64,000 nt of DNA from Rhynchopus euleeides (Eukaryota > Euglenozoa > Diplonemea > Diplonemida > Diplonemidae), in NCBI GenBank assembly GCA_963210315.1, contig OY723275.1, positions 1,488,001 through 1,552,000 on the forward strand. Reading direction: 5' to 3'. The stretch's first letter is position 1. Each line of letters begins with the position of its first letter. Below, one piece after another: positions 1 to 12,011 of this stretch. A program made the translations under genes and the position numbers. Below the pieces are notes generated by a model. It worked only from the letters and a program-made list of their open reading frames with translations. It was not told the DNA's origin and did no database searches.

Positions 1-3000
1 ATGGTGCTGATCTCGCAGAGCCTCACGGAGAAAAAGCCTCTGCTGGGAGAGGCTGTCCGTATCCTGGTCACCTGCCTCGCAACATGGCTCTACATCCCGC
101 TGCTGCACTGCATCTGCACCCTGATGATATGCACAGATGGGGAGATGTGGATGTTCCCCGACGTCTCCTGCTCCTCCGCCAGCAGAGTGGCGCATGCTGT
201 CGCAGCGTTTATCGTGTTCCTCTTCTATGTCCCCTCGGTCTACATGGTCAGGCAGTGCGTTTATGAGGCTTCTCCGAATTCAAAGTATTTCTGCGCAAAG
301 GGGCACACCCTGGTGGATGCATGCAAGATGTTCTTCGAGACTGTCGCCGTCTTCCTCTTCCACATCATCCTCGGGTCTGGGACTGACGCAGTGGTGTATT
401 CGACTTGCATCTTCATCGGGGCCTTCGTGATGATAATCATATATGGTTTTGCACTCCCATACTTCCACAAGAGGATGAACGCCATTGCTGTCAGCGAGTG
501 GTGTATCCTGTGTGCCGCCGCATTGGTGCATATGGTGTGCAGCTCAGATTTCCTCAGCTCGGAGCCTATCTCGGGGATGCTCCTCCTGGGGCTGCTGCCT
601 GTGGTAGGGCTGCTGGGGTTTGCCCTCGGGGGATGCCGGATCAACCCCGAGCTGATCCAGGCGCTGGAGATGTCGGAGAGGGGGGAGAGGGCGGTGCCGG
701 AGCAGTTCTCGGGGTGGCACTCCTTTGCAGGCCTCCCGATATGCGATGATCTGGCGGACACTTCGCTGCAGGTGAACATGCTCTTCAAGCCGCACATCGA
801 CACCGCATCGCGTGTCTCGCAATCAGAGTCCAGCAGGCAAGACGTCGTCTTGCTGCCCTATATCTGCAAGGTGTACATCCAAAGCGACGTTGAGGTAGCA
901 TCCCGCACCCTCACCGAATTGTCTCGCCGGAGCGAAGCGGAGTCCCAGTTCAACCAGGTGCATTATACGCTCCATTTCTTCACCAAGGGGTTGGTCCGGT
1001 TCCGGTACTCTGCGGTGGTGAAGCTGCAGTATGTATGGTTTCTCTTCGCAATCGCAGAGAGGCCTCAGGTTGCCTACAGCTTCTTCGATACAAACGACGA
1101 TGCAGTTCACGTCTTCACGACTTCCGCAGCGCTGCAAGATAAATACAACCAACACAAGGTGACGGAGAAGCTGAAGAAGAGGCTCAACATCAAGGAGCGT
1201 CACTTCGAGATCTACGGGAGGAAGGCTGTGTTGCTCCACGAGGAAGTTCTGGATCAGATGTACCAATTCTGGCAGCGCCTGATGGAGCTCTCTGTGGACA
1301 TGATGGAGGTGGGGTCGCTTGCGTCGAGCATTGCCGAGAACAGGGATACCGGGCTGGCACTCTTCAAGCGCGCGCTCACAGGGGACACCCGTATGCTCAT
1401 CAACTTTGCGGACTACCTCGACGGGGTCATGCTGAACAAGGAGGCGGCAAAGATGTGCCTGGAGGAGGTGCAGGAGCTGGATGTCGAGAAGAAGTCCCGC
1501 CAGATGGGAGGGTCGCGCAAGGCGGTGGAGGCGCCGATCGACGGGAACAGCGTCGTGCAGCGTGTCCTTGACAACGTCGCGTCGCAGAAGGACACCTTTG
1601 GGACAACTGCATCCAACACTGTGCGGAAGCTGTCGTTGAATATGAACGTCGTGTTTGCCCTGCTGACCCTGCTGGTGGTGGGCAACCTCATTTCCGAATT
1701 CATCACCGTCGACGTGCAGCTGAGCATCATCGACAAGATGGACGCTGCCGGGCAGGCCCGCATGCTGTCCCTTAAGGCAACCTACGAGATCTACGACCTC
1801 TTCTACTACCTGGAGCAGGTGGTGCAACACTCGCAGGCAGGCGGGTTGACCACCATCGACACACAGGTGATCGATCGCCACCGGGAGGCTATGCTGTCCA
1901 CCGCGAAGCGGTTTGCGGATGTGCACAACAAGCTGACCTATGGCAGCCAGAGCACCACCTACGGCCCGCACGTCCGCTACTACGAGGAGCCGCTGAATGA
2001 GATCCTGGTGGGTGGGGAGCCGCACCTCGAGTCCCTGTGGGAGGTGGGGAACCGTGTGATGGGCGCCCTGCATGCGATCCAGCTGAACCTCACAACGGAT
2101 GTTCTTGTCTCGCTAACTGCCGCAGCGTCTGCTGAGACCGTGTCAACGCAGGCGAACGCCCTGGCTGTGACCAACAGGTTGATGACGAACCCCGCTGTGC
2201 GCTTCATGCTGGTCAACGCGCCGGAGCGGATTGCCCTGACGTACAACCGGTCTGTGCAGTATTACGAGGAGGAGGCGGATCACCGGCTTGATGTCGCCAT
2301 GACAACACTCGTTGCGATTTTTGTGGTGTCCACCGTGGTGACGTTTGCCATATACTTCCTCTTCCTGTGGAACTTCAAGAAGATCACCGTGTCGAAGCTG
2401 ATCATCCTGCAGCTCTTCACCCTGATCCCCTACGACACGCTGGCGCGCCTTTCGGCTGACGCAAAGGAGCTGGTGAACTCCGTCAGGGGTCTCTCGAAAA
2501 ACCGCACCAAGAAGCTGGACACAGGGCTGCCCACGGCGCTGATAATCGAGATCGAGAAGGCCTTGCATGGCGAAGATATAGAGGAACCGACGTCCTTGGC
2601 AACACTCGAGAAGTATCTGCAGGATCGGAAGGTCTTGAAGGACTCCGCAGTCGCAACCAAGCTGAAGCAGTACATCAAGATTGTGAAGAACAAGGCGGTT
2701 GCGCTGGACCCCGAGGTGCTGCTGTTCGTCAGGAACCACATCATCAACGCGCCACCCCCTCTCCCCTGCCTCAAGCTCCATGGGGACAAAGGGTCAAAGG
2801 CTGAACCTGGGTCATTTGCCGTTGGGTTTAAAGGCAAGACCATCGTTGGAAACCAGGGGGCCAATGACGATGACGAAGTCGTATCCGTGGAGAACACATC
2901 GGAGAAGGATGTTGATGATCCGGACATCGACATCCCGAGCGTCCCGCAGGTGCGCCAGGAGAAGGACAGCAAGAAGCAGCCGGAACTGCCCCTCCTGTTC

Positions 3001-6000
3001 TGGATGCAGAACCTGCTGCTGGTGGTGGTGGGGATGGTGGCGTTCGCCCTGCTGCTGACTGCTCACGGAGAGGCTTCAACTATGCGGTCCTTCCATCGCG
3101 ACCACGCGAAGCTGATGAGGCACGTGCAGGGGTTCTCGACACATCTCAACGAGGTTGTGACGGATGCACGCCGTTTTGCACAGTATGGCGATGCGCGCTT
3201 CTACATCAGGGTGGCCGACACCCTCAACAAGCAACTGATCCTGTTTGGCTTCGAAGGAATGGTAGACGCAGGCGCGACCACCCATGAGTTAGATCTGCTG
3301 GTGGAAAGCAGGGGCGCGCTTGGCTACCTCCTGCGGCAGATTCGCGCATCTGCGAAGCTGGCAGCTGTTGCCTTCAACAAGCCGATAGGCCTCGTGGTGG
3401 AGACGCGCGACACGGTGTGGGAAGCTGCCGATGACTCCCTGCTGCTGGGCCAGTCGAACTATGACGTGATCCTGAAGTACCCCAAGCTGCACACCCCGTC
3501 CACAACAAAAATGCAGTCCTCAGAGGACACCCTCGGGAAGTTGCCGCTGCTGGCACACGCTGAAGCGGCACGCAGCAAGGTCTTCGCAAGCGACTTCATC
3601 CACAGCGAGGAGGTGATAACCGACGAGCTCAACCAGGTCATCGCCATGGCAGCGCAGGTCCCCTCCGACCTCAAGGACAAGGCTGCCATCCCCCTTGTGG
3701 CCGCTGCAGTGCTGATGCTCGTTGCCGCTATCCTCGCACTCTCTACGGTGCACACCCTCCGCACATCCACCCCCCTCGCTGTGTACAAAGGATCGAGCGC
3801 GTGCTACACCCTTGCAGCGCTGGGCCTTACCGCCTTCAGCGCGATCATACTGAGCAAACTTGAACTGATCGGTGACACCCACGGCAAGATCCGGGACGGT
3901 TTTGCCTACGAACGGGACACATACAACTACATCCGGGCATGCGACATCGAGTCGAGCCTGTCAGAGCGCTTCGTGCAGAGCACCACAGGGGTGCCGTACA
4001 ACCTGCACCCTGCATACCTCTACAAGAAGGAGGTCACGGAGAATGCTGACCGGAGGTGGTCTGTCCTGATGTCGAGCGTCATCCGCTACGTTGACAACGT
4101 AGAGCGCGAGAGGCGTCTGGGAATGTTGCGTCAGAAGCTCCGCCAGCTCGAGCTGATCGCGCTCTCCGTGATCGTGAAGCCGGAAAACGGAATCGAGGAT
4201 ACCACGGATAAGCTGCAATTATTCCTGACGAACGTGACGTGGAATATTTCGATGGAACCGGACTTCTTCGAAACCCTCCGCAACAACCCCTTCTGCGCCG
4301 AGCGGGAGAGGGGGTGCCGTGTGCTGATGCACTCCGACGAGCTGAGCGACCTCAACCTCGACATCCCTGTGCGGCGCGAGCTCGCGAGGGAGACGATGTT
4401 CACCTCCCCCTACACGTCGCTGAGGCGCAGCTTCCAGGAGGAGCTCCAGGAAGCACGAGAGGAGGCTCTAAAGAAGACGCACGCTGGTATATCTAAGGCA
4501 ATCGATGACCTCGAGTCCCACACACTTATCATGACTGTGCTGTCGGGCATCATGCTGGGCGTGGTGGTCGTGGGGTGCACCTCCTTCATCATCTTCATCC
4601 TGATCCAGCTCGCGGGCAACCAGGGGAAGCAGAAGAACCAGCTGGACTCGCCGCTCCTCATCAAGCTGCTGTTCCGCTGCAGGGTGTCGCTGCTCCTGAT
4701 GACGGCGCTCATCGCCGTGATATTCGCGGTGGGGGTGTTCGCCGTGGATTCCACGAGGGACCAAGCAGCCGACCTCAACCTGGTGTCGGCAAGGGAATGG
4801 GTCATCGCGCGCTGCATGGTGTACGCAAACATCGTCGACACGTCCTCCTCCGAGGCACAGGGTATCGGGCGGCAGATGCTGGCAGACCTCGTTGTGTTCT
4901 ACGCAGGTGTGCGGGACAGGCTGTACTTTGGAGACCCTGGGACAAGCGAGTACAACCTGGTTGCCACCTCCACAGAGCAGTCCGATCTTATGTTTGGCCC
5001 GGATAAAACCGACGCAGCTGACGCAGTCCTGGGGACCTATTTGACTGATGAATGCGGCAATGCAATTGCATCTCCAGCGCCTGTCCCGGTCTACGCAAAC
5101 ACGCTCAACACCGTCGAGCCACCCATGCCTCTGGATCTCGCTATCGATGGGTGGATTGGGCGGGTGCGCGAGCTCCTGGGCGTGGTGTGCCCCGCTACCT
5201 CAAGCGCCTGCACCCCGCGGGATGGGGTGCTGCTGCGCCTGCGTGACACCGTGGGGCCGATCATCGACTCGCTGGAGGAGTCGGGGAATCTGCATGAAAC
5301 CCGTGCGCGCGATGCGGTGCAGTTTTACTCTCTGATCTCGCGGCTTATCTTCGGGGTGACGCTGACAACCATCCTGCTCCTCTACAACCTTGTGTTCAGG
5401 AAGATGCTGAGCCAGCTCACGCACGAGGAGAATGGGACGAAGGGTGTCCTCAAGATGATCCCGCAGCAGGTTATCGAGAGCGTGGCAGCAATTAGCGAGT
5501 ATCTAGAGACAGGGAAGGTGGACAATACAGAGCAGCTTGCGAAGAACTTCGAGCAGTCGGAGAGGCTTCTGGCGAACATCCTGCCTGAGAACATCTCCAA
5601 GCGGCTGAAGAGTGGGGAGTCGCCCATTGCCGACACGCATGCGAGCATTACGATCCTTTTCACCGACTTTGTGGGGTTCACGAGCATCAGCAGCTCGCTC
5701 AGCGCTGTAGAGATCATCAGCTTTCTCAATGAAGTGTTCATCGAGTTTGATCTGATCGCCGAACTCCTGGGGCTGGAGAAGATCAAAACCATTGGCGATG
5801 CCTACTTCATGGCTGGCGGGCTGAAACCCTCTGTGACGGACCACGCCGTGCGCGTGGTGGAGGCCTCTATGCTGATGTACCAAGCCCTCGAGGAACACAA
5901 CCAGCGCCACCCCGACCGCAAGGAGCTTCAGATGCGCCTCGGCTGCCACACCGGCCCGGCAGTCGCAGGGTGCATCGGTGTCAAGAAGGTTGCCTACGAC

Positions 6001-6367
6001 CTTTGGGGCGAGAGCGTCCAGATGGCAGAGAAGATGGAGAGTGGTGGGGTGCCGGGTCGCATCCACATCTCCCCCACCACGGAGGAGGAGGTATGCAGCC
6101 ACGCGTGGGGAGGGGGCGGGTAGTGGTGGTGGGTCTGCGAGCGGGTGTGTTGTGCCCAGGCCTTCCGGTTGGTTGCGGTTCACTCATGTGCTTCAATCAC
6201 CACACACCCGCCATGAACAGGTGCGTGAGATGTACACAACGGAGTCAAGGGCATGTCCGAAGGTGACGTTCACGACGTACCTCATCTCCGGGAGGAAGCA
6301 GCCCACCGCTTACATGCATCTGGTATGGAGGATGTTTTTGGGCTTTGTTTTATCTGCCAGTGCCTAG
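1..6367 (+). CDS. Giant multi-pass membrane protein with TmcB-like region and C-terminal class III adenylyl cyclase (5' end possibly truncated)
   Basis: Exons 1-6090 and 6221-6367; the intron 6091-6220 starts GTATGC and ends AACAG. The product is 2,078 residues if base 1 is the real start, but the frame is open at the window edge, so the N-terminus may be missing. Hydrophobic segments cluster at about residues 16-206, then recur near 550, 770, 1005, 1230, 1275, 1520, 1565 and 1785. Residues about 240-500 resemble the TmcB-like cytosolic region of large protist membrane proteins. The catalytic domain occupies the last ~200 residues. FTDFVGF and KTIGDAY carry the two metal Asp residues, and KIKTIGD and YDLWG carry the Lys and Asp expected for ATP rather than GTP. 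The usual VNxAxRM is VQMAEKM here, so the transition-state Asn and Arg are Gln and Lys. The last exon supplies the end of the cyclase fold. A further GTATGG at 6330 could be another donor, but no convincing later exon was found. Confidence 0.85.
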
Positions 6368-7314
6368 TGGATCCTAGGTCCTACCCCTGATTGGAGAGGG
6401 GCCTGTCACACCACATCCCACCCACAGCGCCGAGTCAGCTGCAAGCCACTCACTCTGGCCCAGCAGCAGCAGCTGTAACCGTGGCAGACGATTAATGCGC
6501 ACAGCGAGGGGTGTGTGTTCGGTGTCCCCATTAGAAGTGGGTGTGCTTTTCCAAGCATGTGGTGTCGGGGTGACGTGCCTAAGTGGGTGAGTGTGTCGGT
6601 GTGGCAATGGAGGTCCTACACTTCAACAGAACGGTTAACAATGTGTGTTTGGGGCGAAAAGCTTCAAGGCAAAAACAATATGGGTCCTGCTGTTATAAAC
6701 TGCAAACCGGTGCATCGCACCGGGCCATGACATGCCAACAAATAAATTCACCGGCCGTTATCAAGAAGTGAACATGTCCTCACTGGGGGCATAACAGGTC
6801 ATCACACCACCTTTCGGGAGGTTGTCTCAGTCCCACTCGGGGGGAACGGCCAGAGGGAATTGGTGGGGAGGCACTGTGTGGAGCACTAATTGGCGTCAGG
6901 GATCATGGTCTGAACGGCCATGTCACACATACACCACCCCCCCCCTGTAACTCTTCGATATCTTGCCTTTCCAGGCAAACAACCCACTCCCTCGTTGGGA
7001 GACGTAAACTAGTGGACAGTAGGCCAAAGGAGACACCCCCCCAGCCCCAATCCCCCTGGCTCTGCCAACCCGCTCCGCGCACCGCCCCCTTTCATCGGGC
7101 CAAGAGTGTTTTTGGAAAGGTGTGTGGGAATCCCGACGCGATTTTTCCGGGTTTGGCGCACAAAACAACGCCTTATCTTTTTCACGGCGACAAAACCTCT
7201 TTGCGGGGGGGGGGGGGGGGGGGGCACACGAGATACTGCCGCTCTGTGCGCACACACGAAGCTGTACAACACACCCACCCCTACACCACCACAGGCCCTG
7301 ACACCGAACACATT
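6368..7314. other. Spacer with 20-G tract
   Basis: No convincing gene. It holds an uninterrupted run of 20 G at 7205-7224 and one copy of a dispersed repeat around 7147-7183 (core TTTGGCGCACAAAACAAC). CACCACAG just before 7295 could end a 5'-UTR intron of the next gene. Confidence 0.5.
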
Positions 7315-7737
7315 ATGGCGAAAGTCTTCACAGAGGCGGAGCTGAAAGAGGCTCCCAAGGGGAAGTCGCGTTTTGTTTTGTACGGGCAGGTGTATGACGT
7401 GGAAGCGGATTACTTCGACCAGCACCCGGGTGGGATGGAGGTGTTCCAAGACTACAACGGGAAGGATGCGAGCGAGCGGTGGGCTGACGTGCGGCACAGC
7501 AAGGCGGCTCGGCGGAAGATGGGGGGGTACCTTGTCGGGCGCCTGGAGGGGACCACGCAGCCTGAGGGGGGGGAGAACCCGACTCACACCGATTTCCTGT
7601 GGCCCGATGAGAAGGCCTGGAAGAAGGCGCCCGCGAAGGCTAAGTCTGGAGGTGACCTGATGCAGTACGTCCCCTTCCTCGTCCTTGCCATTGCTGTCCT
7701 GATGTACTTTTTCACCCAGCACATGGGTGAGGCATGA
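7315..7737 (+). CDS. Tail-anchored cytochrome b5-like heme protein
   Basis: 140 residues, no intron. The ATG at 7315 is chosen because the cytochrome b5 domain begins at once (MAKVFTEAELKEA), while the upstream open frame is low-complexity UTR. The heme-binding core HPGG is at about residue 38 and the second axial His is in RHSKAA near residue 62, both in the usual order and spacing. A single hydrophobic stretch (about 116-135, YVPFLVLAIAVLMYFF) precedes a short C-terminus, the layout of an ER or outer-mitochondrial tail-anchored b5. The family shuttles electrons to membrane oxidases or desaturases; the partner here is unknown. Confidence 0.88.
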   Translation: MAKVFTEAELKEAPKGKSRFVLYGQVYDVEADYFDQHPGGMEVFQDYNGKDASERWADVRHSKAARRKMGGYLVGRLEGTTQPEGGENPTHTDFLWPDEKAWKKAPAKAKSGGDLMQYVPFLVLAIAVLMYFFTQHMGEA

Positions 7738-9160
7738 TCGCGTCGGCAAAAATATATATACGGGTTGAAAATAGGGTTCCCCATCATCTCTTAGTGCGAG
7801 AGTCTGGCTCAAACCTAGCCACCTTCTTACCCGTACCCCGATGGTCCCTCCCCACACAGCCCCCCCCGCCCCCCCCCCCCAGCGTTCCAAGAACCAGATA
7901 TCTCACTGCCGCCCCGCTGCCACACCCAGCCTTGTGGTGACAAAAGAATCACATAATGTGGCCCTGGTTCGTTTTGCAGTTTGGGTTGGCGGACTGGCCT
8001 GGCGCTGTGTCCTGACTGCCGAAAGGCCGCAACGTGAGTCACTGGGTCGCCATCCCTGATGCAGAAAAGCCAAGGGCTGCACCGCCCCCTCCCTTTACGC
8101 CCAAAGAGGGTCGCTGTGATGCCTTCAGTTGTGTGATTATGTGATGCGTAGCGTGCGCAAGCACCTTGCTTGTCCTGAGGTTCGTGTAATGCTCGGCGCT
8201 TCTGGCAGAGAACTCATGCATGTGACATCGCCAAATGGGGGGAAAAATGAAAAATATTTGAAATATACTGCAACACCGTTTTTTTTTGCTTTGGGGGCTC
8301 TGCGATTCTTGCCTTTGCTCCCAAACAAAAGGTATCCGACTTGCCAGGAGGGAAAATGCAACAATCGGGGAAGTGCTAGGGTGCAGCTTGCCGCCACGCA
8401 CAGTCTCATGGCGCCAATCACACACCACTTCCACAGTCGGAAAACCAACATGCGTGTTTTTCGTGCGATCAACGAAAATCATTTTTATCGTTAGCATTAC
8501 GCATCCTCCATGAATAGCCTTGCGCCAACCCCAGGTGGATTTCTCTGCGTCGCCACCCCCCTCCTCCCCCTTTTGTCTCAGCTGCTGCAAATAAGAGGAC
8601 GGGGTGTGTGTGTGGGGAGCGGGGCACCGGATGCTCAAAAGAAGTGGCGGCGGAGCCTTGTGAATACAAAAAGAAACGGCCAGGCCCCTCCCCCCTGTGG
8701 ATAAAAGGGGGGGGTGGAGGACAGCCATCTCCCCAACAAACGTCGCCGGGTGTTGAACGCTTTTTTCTAGATTGGTTACAATTGAGTTTTCCCTCCCTCC
8801 TATACAAGATTCACGTGTATGTGTGCACGCCAACGAATGATGCCGAAGACTGTGGAAAGCACAGCAGCAGCAGCAGGGGGCAGTGGTGGGTCGGCCAGCC
8901 CCCAACCACCCCGCCTTCCCCCTGTTGTCGCCTTAGGGGGGAGACAGAGCCTCGCCTGCACCCCACACACACCCAACACCCATCAGCAGCGGGGTTCCAG
9001 AGGACCGCCCCTGCTACACACGCGCCCCCCCCCCCCCCCGTCTTTATTTCGACCCACACACCGCCCTTCCCTGCCGGTGCTGTTTTTTTTGATCTTCTTT
9101 CCCCTTCCCTCCTCCTTCCCCCCCGGTTCTGAACCCTCGTGCTGGGTTCAGGGTGTGGAG
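7738..9160. other. Spacer, no gene recognised
   Basis: Homopolymer C and T runs, a TATATATA stretch near 7750 and GC-rich 5'-leader-like sequence up to 9160. The frame of the next gene is open upstream from 8819, but that part reads as low-complexity Pro/Thr/His sequence and is treated as untranslated. Confidence 0.45.
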
Positions 9161-10690
9161 ATGTCGTTTGAAAGTGAGCCGGGGAGCCCCCGCACGCAGG
9201 CGACTCTGAGCGCGACGTCACCAGAGTATAAGGCACGGCGGGCGAGCCTAGCTGAGGATGCGCGTGTCGACCTGCTCGGGGGAGTGACGCGGCGTGAGAT
9301 CGCCAACACGGCGCGAGATGATCTCGGTGGTCCCATGGACCCGAAGGAGGCCCTGGCAGCAGCAATCGGCGGTGATGGAGGAGTTGTCATCCCCGCGCAC
9401 CAGGTGCACCAATGCCTCGAGATTGTCAACCAGGCGGCAGACTACTGTACGCATAGGGGCCAGCCAGATCTCGGGCACCGCCTCCGTCTCGTGTCTAAAG
9501 TGTTGCTCGGTGCAGACGACGAGGAGCTGCCTGTGCTGAACGAAGGCTTCGCCCTGGGGGACGAGGTGGAGGTGCGGTATATGCTGGACGACGAGGTGAA
9601 CTGGGATCTCTGCAAGATCGCCCCGGGGAGCGGGGGCGGGATCTACACCGTCGAGTTTGAGAACGGGGAGATCTGGGACCACGTGCCCCGGTCTGACCTG
9701 CGGCGCCCCCTGCAGCCGGAAGACGGCTCGCCCCGCGCGCTGACCTGCCAGCCCCCGCCGAAGAAACCCAACACATGGGACCTCGCCACGCGGGATGACC
9801 ATCTGATGTACAGCGGGTGGACCAACATGACACACGGCCTGATGCAGCGCAAGACAAAGTACTGGACAATGCTGATCGGCACCAAGCTCTACTGGGGCGA
9901 CCGCCCCGACTGCGAGTCATGGGAGAGCATGGATCTGGCCAAGGCGAAGATCTCGGTATGCGTGCAGGCGACAGACGTGCTGCCACTGCTGACACACACA
10001 CACTCCCTACACCCTCCACCCTACAACCCACAGCTGTTGGAGGATCCAAAGGCAGAGGATGACATCCAGACACTCGAAGAGAAGGAGGTGGTTTATACGA
10101 TGCAGGTTGTGAAGGCACCGGATTATGACTTCAAGATTGAGGTGATTTCGGAGTACGAGAAGAACGCATGGTTTGCACAGCTCCGCACAGCGGCTCTGCG
10201 GGGCGTCCGGAAGCCTGACTACACCGCCATCGTTGAGATCGAGAATGAGCTGCAGGAAGTGGTGTGCCGCCCGGTGCTGCCGCTCTTTGAAGCGGAGCAG
10301 ATCATCGAGAAGAAGCATATGGCGATGATGTGTGGCTACATCGTGTGCAGCCAGGGCTCCACCTGGTGGGGCTCGCACGACTGGAAGCGGCGCTGGGTTG
10401 TCCTCCACCACTACTGGCTGTGCATCCGCCCCGACAAGTCATCCTGTTCCCGCAACATCGTGATCCCTCTCCGCGAGACCAAGTGCTGGTCGAACCCGAT
10501 CCACAACCACCCCAACACCCTGGAGGTGACTGGGCCCTGGGTGGGGTCCAAGATGCTCTGCTTTGACGACGAGGAGACGTGTGACAAGTGGAAAAGCGCT
10601 ATCACGTCATCGATCTTCGCCTCAAACCCAGAGGACATCACGACGGACCGCGTCATCGGTTGCGAGACGGAGGACCGCGGGATCGCGTGA
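9161..10690 (+). CDS. Tudor/SH3-like plus tandem PH-domain protein
   Basis: Exons 9161-9955 and 10034-10690, 483 residues. The 78-bp intron (GTATGC...CCACAG) is a multiple of three and has no stop, so an uncritical translation would include it; removing it restores PH domain 1. The start is MSFESEPGSP. Residues about 130-180 form a Tudor-like barrel signature (GDEVEVRY... YTVEFENG... DLRRP). PH1 (about 205-335) begins at the SGWTNMTHG strand and ends with the helix containing WFAQLRTA. PH2 (about 385-475) has the classic WKRRWVVL strand and the closing helix CDKWKSAI. This suggests a membrane phosphoinositide or protein adaptor. No catalytic domain is visible. Confidence 0.8.
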   Translation: MSFESEPGSPRTQATLSATSPEYKARRASLAEDARVDLLGGVTRREIANTARDDLGGPMDPKEALAAAIGGDGGVVIPAHQVHQCLEIVNQAADYCTHRGQPDLGHRLRLVSKVLLGADDEELPVLNEGFALGDEVEVRYMLDDEVNWDLCKIAPGSGGGIYTVEFENGEIWDHVPRSDLRRPLQPEDGSPRALTCQPPPKKPNTWDLATRDDHLMYSGWTNMTHGLMQRKTKYWTMLIGTKLYWGDRPDCESWESMDLAKAKISVCVQATDVLPLLTHTHSLHPPPYNPQLLEDPKAEDDIQTLEEKEVVYTMQVVKAPDYDFKIEVISEYEKNAWFAQLRTAALRGVRKPDYTAIVEIENELQEVVCRPVLPLFEAEQIIEKKHMAMMCGYIVCSQGSTWWGSHDWKRRWVVLHHYWLCIRPDKSSCSRNIVIPLRETKCWSNPIHNHPNTLEVTGPWVGSKMLCFDDEETCDKWKSAITSSIFASNPEDITTDRVIGCETEDRGIA

Positions 10691-12011
10691 GACCCTTTGG
10701 TTGAAGGGCACCAATCCCCCCCCGGCCCCTCCTGCTGATGGACAGGCCCTACGGTCCGACAAACCTAGCCAGCCCACCACCAACCTTCGGGCAACAGCAG
10801 TGTGCGCCCCGCCCCTTGTCAGTTCGGCTATCACACCTCCAGTGGGAAGCTGTTTCAACCACAACAAACATCGCTGCCGCATTGCCATCAGATGCCCGTC
10901 CCCCTGTGTCAGGCGTAGTTGGGAGCGGTGCACGGGCCGCGCTGCAATTGGAGGCGGCAACTCAAGGGAAACCCAGTTTAGTGAGCCAGTGCCGTTGTGT
11001 TGGAGGGGCCTTCTGTATGTGTGTCTCTCTGTGTGGGACGACTAGTTTAGTGAGGTGCATCACGCCTGTTCTCACTATTCTGCATGAAAAATCACTAGCG
11101 AGTGTGGACCCCCTTGTTATACAGCTTGCTCTACACACATCTGTTACGGCGATACGTTACGGATTTACGCCCCCCGCAGGGAACCCTTGTTACGGAAGAA
11201 ACAACCCCCGCGCTTTCGCGCGCGAAAAAAAATATTACCGCCGCCTCTCCCTTCCACCCCCCTAGCGCTGATAGTTTCTTGCTACTAACCTGACTTCTTG
11301 GCTTGCAGAGTGCGTGGCAAGAGAGAGTGACTTGCCAGATGCCTGCTCGCCCCACCGCCACCTTTCCTTCTTTTTGTAACCGTATTCCGACCAGCGAGCC
11401 AGGAAGACAAGGGGGTCTTTCTTCTGGGAGCAGCATTCGAAGCCCTGCGGTGGTGGCTGGCCTCAGAGGGTCTGTACATTCTCTTCATCCACCCAGGGCG
11501 GTTTGTCGAAAAAACCCCACTGTGGGCAGGATGAGTTTTGAGTTCCGGGCTGGGTGGGGCGGGCTGGGTGAAGTTGGTTGGTGAAAACCCACCATTCTTG
11601 CCTTCGTTTCGGGGTGGGGGGGTGGGGGGGGCAGAGCGGGATACTCAGGGCAAACTTCGCAGGCAACTGCTCCTTGGTGGCCGGGAAAGGCTGAAAAAAA
11701 ACTGACGAACGAAAAAAGGGAATGAAGGGGCTTCGCTGTGCAAGACTGCTTTCACCCGCCTACCCCTCGACACCTGACCTGACACCTTCCGCCAAGCCCC
11801 TGCGGCCAGCACGGCCTCCACAGCACCACCAAACCCAGGCCAAATCAGGTGGAATCATCCAGCAATACCCACCCTTCTGCATCGCTGCTCTCTCCCCACC
11901 TCACCCTCCCGTTGATCTAGCAGTCGCGATCACTTCTGCTCCCGCTCCCCCCACCCCCACCTCGCACTCCATGCGTTTCCGCAGTCAGCGTCGAGGCAAC
12001 ACCACGGCGGT
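10691..12011. other. Spacer, no gene recognised
   Basis: Contains C-rich tracts and an AT-rich patch with a GCGCGC palindrome near 11216-11225. Nothing gene-like is supported on either strand. Confidence 0.5.

Noticed and set aside
823..2073. Long minus-strand open frame opposite the giant cyclase
   Set aside because: It mirrors the GC-biased codons of the + strand gene and has no domain signal; similar antisense frames occur opposite other GC-rich genes here.
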